This document shows, piece by piece, positions 1 to 4,698 of a DNA stretch of 5,975 nucleotides; within the stretch, counting starts at the first letter, position 1, and each line of letters starts with the position of its first letter. The DNA is from CAZVAR01 sp964625225 (GTDB lineage: Bacteria; Pseudomonadota; Alphaproteobacteria; JAJUGE01): positions 1 through 5,975 of the forward strand of contig CAZVAR010000182.1 in assembly GCA_964625225.1 (NCBI GenBank), written 5' to 3'. Made by a program: the position numbers and the translations under genes. The notes under the pieces were generated by a model. It had not been told where the DNA came from, ran no database searches, and saw only the letters and a program-made list of their open reading frames with translations.

Positions 1-751
1 AGGCCTGGGCGCCGCCATAGGCGAACCGGAAGCCGGTCACGACCTCGTCGAAGATCAGCAGGACGCCGTATTCGGAGGTGATCGCGCGCAGCCCTTCGAG
101 GAAGCCGGGCTTCGGCGGGATCAGGCGCTGGAACGGCTCGACGATGACGCCGGCGAGCTCGTCGCGATACTCCCGGATCAAATCGGCGGCGCTGTCGAGA
201 TCGTTGAACGGGGCGACCAGAATCTCGTCGCGGACGCTGCGCGGGATCCCGGCCGAGTCGGGCACCGGCTGCGGGAAATTGCCGGGCCGCTGCGGCCACA
301 GGCTCATGAGCCCGTAATCGCTCATGCCGTGATAGCCGCCCTCGAATTTCAGGATCTTGTCGCGCCTGCGGTGGGCGCGGGCGAGGCGCATCGCATAGAG
401 ATCCGCCTCCGTGCCGCTGCTGACGAAGCGGACCTTCTCGGCGCAGGGCACGGCCTCGACGATCGCCTCGGCCAGCAGAATCCCGTGCTCGTTGTTGGCG
501 AAGAAGGTGGTGCCGCGCGGGATCTGCTCCTGCACCGCCGCGACCACCTCGGGATGGGCGTGGCCGACCAGCATCGGCCCGGATCCGAGCAGATAATCGA
601 CATACTCCCGGCCGCCGACGTCCCAGACGCGCCCGCCGCGCCCTTCGCGGATGATGAGGTCTCCGGCCAGATTGCCGAAGCCGCCCGCGGGCAGGAAGCG
701 GCGCGCCTTCTCCACCAACGTACGTTCGGCCTCGCTACGATCCGTCTTCAT
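1..751 (-). CDS. Class III PLP-dependent aminotransferase, glutamate-1-semialdehyde aminomutase-like (partial, C-terminus outside window)
   Basis: The reading frame is open from an ATG at 751 to the window's left edge and gives 250 residues, a little over half of a family member of about 430. It belongs to the fold-type I, class III aminotransferases that use pyridoxal phosphate. SSGTEA at residues 111-116 is the phosphate-binding loop, GGYHG at 138-142 is the loop that stacks on the cofactor, and FDEVVTGFR at 234-242 carries the Asp that pairs with the pyridine nitrogen. GPMLVGHAHP near 58-67 and PDSAGIP at 164-170 resemble glutamate-1-semialdehyde aminomutase (HemL). The Schiff-base lysine would lie beyond the window. 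The start is well fixed: an in-frame TAG lies three codons upstream, and GGGAG (complement of 761-765) sits 9 bases before the ATG. The gene diverges from an acyl-CoA dehydrogenase, and VEPFQRLIPP (204-213) differs from the HemL pattern, so a transaminase of unknown substrate is more likely than a tetrapyrrole enzyme. Family assignment is firm; the substrate is unknown. Confidence -1.
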   Translation of the reverse strand, partial: MKTDRSEAERTLVEKARRFLPAGGFGNLAGDLIIREGRGGRVWDVGGREYVDYLLGSGPMLVGHAHPEVVAAVQEQIPRGTTFFANNEHGILLAEAIVEAVPCAEKVRFVSSGTEADLYAMRLARAHRRRDKILKFEGGYHGMSDYGLMSLWPQRPGNFPQPVPDSAGIPRSVRDEILVAPFNDLDSAADLIREYRDELAGVIVEPFQRLIPPKPGFLEGLRAITSEYGVLLIFDEVVTGFRFAYGGAQA

Positions 752-876
752 CTGCGGCTACTCCCATCGCTTCGCATCTGCCGAGAGGCGTCGGCGGAAA
801 GCTTAGCACGTTCCGCGGCGCGGCCGGGCGCGCGAAACGCCCCGCTCGACAGGCGACCCGAAGCGCTGCGACGATA

Positions 877-906
877 GGCCCGGCCCGCCGCGCCGCCGGC
901 CGGGCC
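877..906. repeat. Inverted repeat upstream of acyl-CoA dehydrogenase
   Basis: GGCCCGGCC at 877-885 and GGCCGGGCC at 898-906 form perfect 9-bp arms around a 12-base centre, ending about 41 bases before the dehydrogenase ATG. No T-run follows, so it is not a usual intrinsic terminator. It could be an operator or a leader hairpin. G/C-only palindromes arise easily by chance in such DNA, so the functional meaning is weak. Confidence -1.
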
Positions 907-935
907 GAACCATCGACAACCGGCGATCCCGGACC

Positions 936-941
936 GAGGAG
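936..941 (+). promoter_or_regulatory. Ribosome binding site of acyl-CoA dehydrogenase
   Basis: GAGGAG lies 6 bases before the ATG at 948. It decides the start, because a closer ATG at 943 (overlapping the real one in the string ATGAGATG) opens only two codons before a TGA. Confidence -1.
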
Positions 942-947
942 CATGAG

Positions 948-2114
948 ATGAGCGTGGCGCTATCCGAGGAACATCGGATGCTGCAGGAGCTCGTGGCGAA
1001 GTTCGTCGATCACGAGCTCATCCCCCTGGAACGTGCCGTGCTGGCACGCGAGACCAAAGGCCTGCCGATCAACCTGACGAAGGAGGAGGAGACCCCGCTC
1101 CTGGAGAAATGCCGCGAGCTGGGCCTGTGGGCGCTCGACGCGCCAGAGGAGTTCGGCGGCGCCAATTTGCCCGCGGTCGCCCTGATGGCGGTCAATGAGG
1201 AGCTGGGCCGGACGGTCACGCCCTTCACCTTCCCGCCCGATTCGCCGAACCTGCACATGCTGATGGCGACCGCGAACGAGATCCAGCGCAAGCGCTATCT
1301 CGAACCCTATGCCAGCGGCCAGGCGAAGTCGGCGATCGCCATCTCCGAGCCCGGCGCCGGCGGCGACCCGGCCGGCATGATGACGCGCGCGGTCAAGGAC
1401 GGCGACGACTGGGTTATCAACGGCCGCAAGATCTGGATCAGCCGGGTGCCGCAGGCCGACTTCACCATCGTGATGGCGCTGACCGACCCGGAGAAGCGGG
1501 CGCGCGGCGGCATCACCGCCTTCATCGTCGAGAAGGACACGCCCGGCTTCATCATCGAGCGCGAGATCCCGATGCTGGCCGGCCACCGCACCTACGAGGT
1601 CGTGTTCGAGAACTGCCGCCTACCGGCGGAGCAGGTGCTGGGAGAGGTCGGCCAGGGCTTCGCGCCGATGCAGCTCCGCCTCACCGTGCGCCGCCTGCAG
1701 ATGGGCGCCTGGTGCGTCGGCATCGCGCGGCGGGCCCTCCAGATGATGTGCGAGCACGTCCAGCAGCGGGTGACCTTCGGCGTCAGGCTCGCCGACCGGC
1801 AGGCGATCCAATGGTGGATCGCCGACGCCGCGACCAAGATCCACGCCTGCCGCCTGATGGTGTTCGACGCCGCGCGGAAGCAGGACGAGGGCCGCGACGT
1901 GCGCACCGAGGCCTCGATGATCAAGGTGTTCGCGACCGAGATGGCGACCGAGGTGGTCGATCACGCCATGCAGGCCTTCGGTGCGATGGGCGTCACCAAG
2001 GAGCTGCCGCTGCAGCTCATGGCGCAGAAGGTCCGGGTCATGCGCGTCTACGAGGGGCCCAGCGAGGTGCACCGCATGGTGATCGCACGCCGCACGCTCG
2101 CGGAATTCGGATAG
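948..2114 (+). CDS. Acyl-CoA dehydrogenase family protein
   Basis: A 388-residue FAD-dependent acyl-CoA dehydrogenase of normal family length. It is expected to introduce the trans-2 double bond into an acyl-CoA thioester and pass electrons to electron-transfer flavoprotein in the cytoplasm. The N-terminal helical domain (about 1-120) is followed by the middle beta domain with SEPGAGGDPAG (133-143) and NGRKIWIS (158-165), which contact flavin and substrate. The C-terminal helical domain (about 235-388) has RVTFG (274-278), QAFGAMGVT (342-350) and YEGPSEVHR (368-376). E369 in YEG aligns with the catalytic base Glu376 of medium-chain acyl-CoA dehydrogenase, so the enzyme should be active. Two departures are GGD instead of the usual GSD in the first motif, and GAMG where most members have GGxG in the neighbour-subunit FAD loop. 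The C-terminal domain recalls the ACAD10/11 branch. No signal peptide. The crotonase-fold gene follows on the same strand. Chain length and substrate cannot be told. Confidence -1.
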   Translation: MSVALSEEHRMLQELVAKFVDHELIPLERAVLARETKGLPINLTKEEETPLLEKCRELGLWALDAPEEFGGANLPAVALMAVNEELGRTVTPFTFPPDSPNLHMLMATANEIQRKRYLEPYASGQAKSAIAISEPGAGGDPAGMMTRAVKDGDDWVINGRKIWISRVPQADFTIVMALTDPEKRARGGITAFIVEKDTPGFIIEREIPMLAGHRTYEVVFENCRLPAEQVLGEVGQGFAPMQLRLTVRRLQMGAWCVGIARRALQMMCEHVQQRVTFGVRLADRQAIQWWIADAATKIHACRLMVFDAARKQDEGRDVRTEASMIKVFATEMATEVVDHAMQAFGAMGVTKELPLQLMAQKVRVMRVYEGPSEVHRMVIARRTLAEFG

Positions 2115-2386
2115 GGTCCGGCGGCGCCGTACCGCGGCCGCCCCGGCGGGGGGTCGTCGGCCGGCGTTGCGGGGGCGACCGGGCTCCCCCGGCCCGGCTC
2201 CGCCGGCCGCGGCCGCTCGGGCGTCGATCCCGATCCTCCGCGCCGCAGGGCGTTCCGGCCGGGACGACAAGGAGGGGGAATGGGGTTTATCTTGGCGCCC
2301 ATTGGCTTTTCGGATGACGCCCTTCCGGTTCCGGCGCACCGGCCGGGACGACGGGACGGGCGGCATCGCACCAGCGAGGGAAAGAG
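2115..2386. other. Intergenic gap with GC-rich repeats before the crotonase-fold gene
   Basis: No credible gene lies in these 272 bases. The first half is almost pure G/C: CCGCGGCCGC occurs at 2132-2141 and again at 2207-2216, and a 6-bp stem CCGGGC/GCCCGG (2179-2184, 2192-2197) has no T-run after it. The second half holds a 14-bp direct repeat (2255-2268 and 2339-2352) flanking the only less GC-rich patch, about 2281-2315, which is the best place for a promoter of the downstream gene, although I see no clear -35/-10 pair. The gap is long enough that the two flanking genes may be transcribed separately. Confidence -1.
2255..2352. repeat. Pair of 14-bp direct repeats
   Basis: CCGGCCGGGACGAC occurs at 2255-2268 and again, without mismatch, at 2339-2352, 84 bases apart start to start. 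The copies bracket the less GC-rich part of the gap. They may be remains of a dispersed intergenic repeat, common in alphaproteobacteria, or paired protein-binding sites. The sequence does not decide between these. Confidence -1.
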
Positions 2387-3169
2387 ATGGCAACGCAGTA
2401 CAAGGATATCGGGGTCGAGCAGGACGGCATGGTGGTGACCGTCGAGATCCGCCGGCCGCCGAACAATTTCTTCGACAATGCGCTGATCAACGAGATCGCC
2501 GATGCCTTCGAGGCCTGCGACCGCGATCCGAGCGTGCGCGCGATCGTGCTCGCCGCGCAGGGCAAGGCGTTCTGCGCCGGCGCCGACTTCTCGAACCGCG
2601 ACCTCACCGCGACCACGAGCGGCGCGCCCGGCGCCAAGCACCTCTACAAGGAAGCGACGCGCCTGTTCCGGGCGAAGACGCCGATCGTCGCGGCCGTCCA
2701 CGGCCCGGCGATCGGCGGCGGGCTGGGGCTCGCCTGCATGGCCGACTTCCGCGTGACCTGCAAGGAGGCGCGCTTCAGCGCCAACTTCACCCGGCTCGGC
2801 TTCCACCCCGGCTTCGCCCTGACCTACACGCTGCCGCGCCTCGTCGGCCAGCAGCAGGCGAACCTGCTCTTCTACACCGGGCGGCGGATCCCGGGCGATG
2901 AGGCGTACCGGATCGGCCTCGCCGACATGCTGGTGCCGCTCGAGGAGGTGCGCTCCGCCGCCCAGGCGCTGGCGCTCGAGATCGCGCAGTCTGCGCCGCT
3001 CGCCGTCATCTCGACGCGCGAGACCATGCGCCGCGGCTTCGCCGACGAAGCCGAGCGGGCGACCGAGCGCGAGCTGGTCGAGCAGGACTGGCTGCGCAAG
3101 ACCGAGGACATGAAGGAAGGCGTCAAGGCCTACGCCGAGCGGCGCCTGCCGGATTTCCACGGCCGGTAG
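2387..3169 (+). CDS. Crotonase-fold (enoyl-CoA hydratase/isomerase family) protein with atypical active site
   Basis: A 260-residue cytoplasmic protein of the crotonase superfamily, full length. AFCAGADF (61-68) and GPAIGGGLGLA (106-116) supply the two oxyanion-hole peptide groups that hold the acyl-CoA thioester carbonyl, so CoA-ester binding is well supported. The chemistry is not. Glu144 and Glu164 of rat enoyl-CoA hydratase align with G114 and F134 here, and the Asp used by 4-chlorobenzoyl-CoA dehalogenase and PaaG aligns with G142 (in GFHPGFALT, 138-146). A standard hydratase reaction is therefore doubtful. H140 is a nearby polar residue that could matter, which is speculation. GAGGG (2376-2380) lies 6 bases before the ATG. 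The gene follows an acyl-CoA dehydrogenase and faces a dienoyl-CoA-reductase-like gene, suggesting work on unsaturated or modified acyl-CoAs. Superfamily membership is near certain; the common label enoyl-CoA hydratase is only nominal. Confidence -1.
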   Translation: MATQYKDIGVEQDGMVVTVEIRRPPNNFFDNALINEIADAFEACDRDPSVRAIVLAAQGKAFCAGADFSNRDLTATTSGAPGAKHLYKEATRLFRAKTPIVAAVHGPAIGGGLGLACMADFRVTCKEARFSANFTRLGFHPGFALTYTLPRLVGQQQANLLFYTGRRIPGDEAYRIGLADMLVPLEEVRSAAQALALEIAQSAPLAVISTRETMRRGFADEAERATERELVEQDWLRKTEDMKEGVKAYAERRLPDFHGR

Positions 3170-3196
3170 GAAGGCCCGCACCGGGCGCCCGGGGAG

Positions 3197-3228
3197 CGGA
3201 AGGCTCGGCCGGACGGCCGGGCCTTCCG
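3197..3228 (+). terminator. Hairpin, probable intrinsic terminator between convergent genes
   Basis: A 14-bp stem (3197-3210 with 3215-3228, one G-U pair) closes on the 4-base loop GGAC, 27 bases after the stop of the crotonase-fold gene. On the plus strand TTCATCGTT follows, a weak U-rich tail. It lies between two converging genes and could also slow transcripts from the minus-strand reductase, though that side has no T-run. The stem is certain; efficient termination is inferred. Confidence -1.
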
Positions 3229-3246
3229 TTCATCGTTCGACGCCGG

Positions 3247-3263
3247 GCGCGCCGGCGGCGCGC
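3247..3263. repeat. Short inverted repeat downstream of the reductase gene
   Basis: GCGCGCC (3247-3253) and GGCGCGC (3257-3263) form a 7-bp stem with a 3-base loop, about 19 bases past the stop of the minus-strand reductase gene. No U-rich tail follows on that strand. It may help end the minus transcript or be chance in G/C-only DNA. Confidence -1.
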
Positions 3264-3282
3264 GCGGCTCGGCGGCCGCGGC

Positions 3283-4137
3283 TCATCCCCGTCCCGTCGC
3301 CTTCGCCCGCATCCGCTCCCAGTCCGCGTCGGTCCAGTCGAGCAGCATCTCGGTCGAGCTGCCGCCGTCGCCGAGCAGGTGCTTGCCGCCGTCGATGACG
3401 ACGCAGTGGCCGTTGATGTAGCCGGCCTGGTCGGACACGAGATAGGTGCAGAGGTTGGCGAACTCCTCATGCTCGCCGACCCGGCCGAGCGGGACTTCCT
3501 TGCCGATCGGCTTCTGCCGCCCGCCCACCGGCGTCAGGCGCTGCGAGGCGCCGGGCGTCGGAAACGGTCCCGGCGCCACGGCGACGCAGCGGATGCCTTT
3601 CGGCCCCCATTCGACGGCGAGGCTCTTGGTCATGGCGAGCACGCCGGCCTTGGCCATGGCCGATGGCACGCGGAAGGCCGCGCCCTGCAGCGCCGACAGC
3701 GTCAGCACGCTCAGCACCGTGCCGCCGCGGCCGGCCTCGATCCAGCGACGGCCGCAGGCGATGGTGCAGTAGGCTGAGCCGTGCAGGACGATGCCGAGGA
3801 TCGAATCTACCGCGCGCGGCGACAGTCTGTGGGTCTGCGCGATGAAGTTGCCGGCGGCGTTGTTGACCAGCACGTCGAGCGGCCCCGCCGCCCAGATCGC
3901 CTCCATCATCGCCTCGACCGCGGCGGCGTCGCGCACGTCGCAGCGGATCGGCGTCACCGTACCGCCCAGCTCGCGCCGGAACGTCTCGGCGGTCTGCTCC
4001 AGCACCTCCAGCCGACGGCCGCAGATGACGAGCTCGGCGCCCAGTTCGACGAAGCGGCGGCCCATTGCCGCGCCGAGGCCGGTGCCGCCACCGGTGACGA
4101 GGATTTTCTTGCCGCGGAGAAGGTCGGGCTGGAACAT
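3283..4137 (-). CDS. Short-chain dehydrogenase/reductase, 2,4-dienoyl-CoA reductase-like
   Basis: A 284-residue NAD(P)-dependent Rossmann-fold enzyme. TGGGTGLG (15-22) is the dinucleotide-binding glycine motif, CGRR (39-42) after the second strand suits NADP binding, and NNAAGNF (92-98) is the structural motif. The C-terminal half closely follows mitochondrial 2,4-dienoyl-CoA reductase: VPSAMAKAG (157-165), AVEWG (174-178), PGPFPTPGA (189-197), GRVGEHEEFANL (218-229) and INGHCVVIDGG (241-251). That enzyme reduces 2,4-dienoyl-CoA with NADPH during breakdown of polyunsaturated acyl chains. The active-site Lys is K163, and Asn97 and Ser159 are kept, but the catalytic Tyr199 of the mitochondrial enzyme is S148 here and the SDR tetrad Asn is H119. 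The frame is open upstream to 4230, but the chosen ATG has GAGG before it and starts the homology directly. It converges on the crotonase-fold gene and fits the same acyl-CoA pathway. Fold and subfamily are sure; the exact reaction is not. Confidence -1.
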   Translation of the reverse strand: MFQPDLLRGKKILVTGGGTGLGAAMGRRFVELGAELVICGRRLEVLEQTAETFRRELGGTVTPIRCDVRDAAAVEAMMEAIWAAGPLDVLVNNAAGNFIAQTHRLSPRAVDSILGIVLHGSAYCTIACGRRWIEAGRGGTVLSVLTLSALQGAAFRVPSAMAKAGVLAMTKSLAVEWGPKGIRCVAVAPGPFPTPGASQRLTPVGGRQKPIGKEVPLGRVGEHEEFANLCTYLVSDQAGYINGHCVVIDGGKHLLGDGGSSTEMLLDWTDADWERMRAKATGRG

Positions 4138-4147
4138 GGGTCGGTTG

Positions 4148-4151
4148 CCTC
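4148..4151 (-). promoter_or_regulatory. Ribosome binding site fixing the reductase start
   Basis: Read on the minus strand, GAGG (within GCGAGG) lies 10 bases before the ATG at 4137. It supports this start over the in-frame ATG at 4230, whose extra 31 residues are polar, Arg/Pro-rich and not part of the fold. Confidence -1.
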
Positions 4152-4169
4152 GCTTGGTTCGACTTGATC

Positions 4170-4193
4170 CCGGATGCGGGGAGCCGCATCCGG
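4170..4193 (-). repeat. Perfect 10-bp hairpin between cytochrome and reductase genes
   Basis: CCGGATGCGG (4170-4179) and CCGCATCCGG (4184-4193) are perfect arms around the 4-base loop GGAG. On the minus strand the hairpin lies about 150 bases after the cytochrome stop and 32 bases before the reductase ATG. No T-run follows, so a strong intrinsic terminator is unlikely. It may be a REP-like intergenic palindrome, an mRNA-stabilising stem or a leader structure of the reductase. Confidence -1.
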
Positions 4194-4341
4194 CAGGCAA
4201 CTCTATCCGTTCGGAGGCGGCACGCGGCACCCCTCCGATACGGCGCGTTGCGGCCGTCGAACCCGCCGCGCTGCGCCGGCCGCTGCCGTCGCGCGCCGAC
4301 CGCCAGCGCGATCCCCGGAGCCGATCGGCCGGCGGCTGCGC

Positions 4342-4647
4342 CTATGGCGTTCGCAAGCCCTGCAGGTAGGCGATGATGTCGGCGATCTCCTGGCGGCTGA
4401 GATTGAGCTGCGGCATCGGCGGGTGCGGGTCGCTGAGCCAGCCGAACAGATAGCCCTCGCTCCGCCCGGCCCGGCGCGCAATCGTGCCCAGCGGCGGCGC
4501 GAGATCGGCACCAGCGCGTTCGACCGCATGGCAGCCGGAGCACCAGGCGCTCGCCAGCGCCCGGCCGGCCTCCGGGTCGGCGGCGGCGAATGCGGGCGGC
4601 GCCGCCAGCGGTGCGGCTGCAAGCACCAGGATCGCTATGGCACGCAT
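4342..4647 (-). CDS. Small periplasmic class I cytochrome c
   Basis: A 101-residue secreted monohaem cytochrome. Residues 1-21 form a Sec signal peptide: MR, then a hydrophobic Ala/Leu/Ile core, with likely cleavage after AFA (19-21), leaving about 80 residues. CSGCH (36-40) attaches haem c and gives the proximal His. PPMPQLNL (76-83) supplies Met78 as the probable sixth ligand, and the closing helix (about 84-98, ending AYLQGL) is typical of the family. It should carry single electrons in the periplasm; the partner cannot be read from sequence. The ATG at 4647 was chosen because it begins the signal peptide directly. An in-frame TTG at 4671 would only add eight polar residues. It lies 51 bases downstream of ftsH on the same strand and is probably cotranscribed with it, although its function is not obviously related to proteolysis. 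Confidence -1.
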   Translation of the reverse strand: MRAIAILVLAAAPLAAPPAFAAADPEAGRALASAWCSGCHAVERAGADLAPPLGTIARRAGRSEGYLFGWLSDPHPPMPQLNLSRQEIADIIAYLQGLRTP

Positions 4648-4657
4648 CGTTTCCGAT

Positions 4658-4662
4658 CTCCC
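4658..4662 (-). promoter_or_regulatory. Ribosome binding site of the cytochrome c gene
   Basis: GGGAG on the minus strand lies 10 bases before the ATG at 4647, a slightly long but workable spacing. It supports that ATG over the upstream TTG at 4671. Confidence -1.
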
Positions 4663-4698
4663 GGGAAGCAACGAGGGGAAGCCCCTGGGTCGAGACTA

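Larger units (their letters stand above)
752..947. promoter_or_regulatory. Divergent intergenic region between aminotransferase and acyl-CoA dehydrogenase
   Basis: This stretch of 196 bases separates two genes transcribed away from each other, so both promoters should lie in it. I could not pick a convincing -35/-10 pair on either strand. It holds the ribosome binding sites of both genes at its ends and a 9-bp inverted repeat nearer the dehydrogenase. The promoter assignment rests on gene arrangement, not on a recognised motif. Confidence -1.

Noticed and set aside
329..877. Plus-strand open frame (182 codons) opposite the aminotransferase
   Set aside because: It is a shadow of the aminotransferase gene, with no domain or ribosome binding site that would favour it over a well-supported PLP enzyme.
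1032..1048. Inverted repeat CGTGCC/GGCACG with a 5-base centre
   Set aside because: It lies inside the dehydrogenase coding region and is short enough to be chance.
1620..2393. Minus-strand open frame (257 codons) covering the end of the dehydrogenase and the gap
   Set aside because: Antisense to a clear acyl-CoA dehydrogenase; the part over the gap is Arg/Pro-rich and featureless.
2048..3181. Long minus-strand open frame (377 codons) antisense to the crotonase-fold gene
   Set aside because: It mirrors the high-GC third-position pattern of the real plus-strand genes, is Arg/Ala/Gly/Leu-rich without any recognisable domain, and overlaps both the dehydrogenase end and the whole crotonase-fold gene.
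4138..4230. N-terminal extension of the reductase by 31 residues
   Set aside because: The extension is polar and Arg/Pro-rich, runs through the 10-bp hairpin, and the ATG at 4137 has a ribosome binding site and starts where SDR homology starts.
4674..4686. AGGGG/CCCCT mini-hairpin between ftsH and the cytochrome gene
   Set aside because: Only 5 bp with a 3-base loop and no T-run, so not a credible terminator; the spacing favours read-through.
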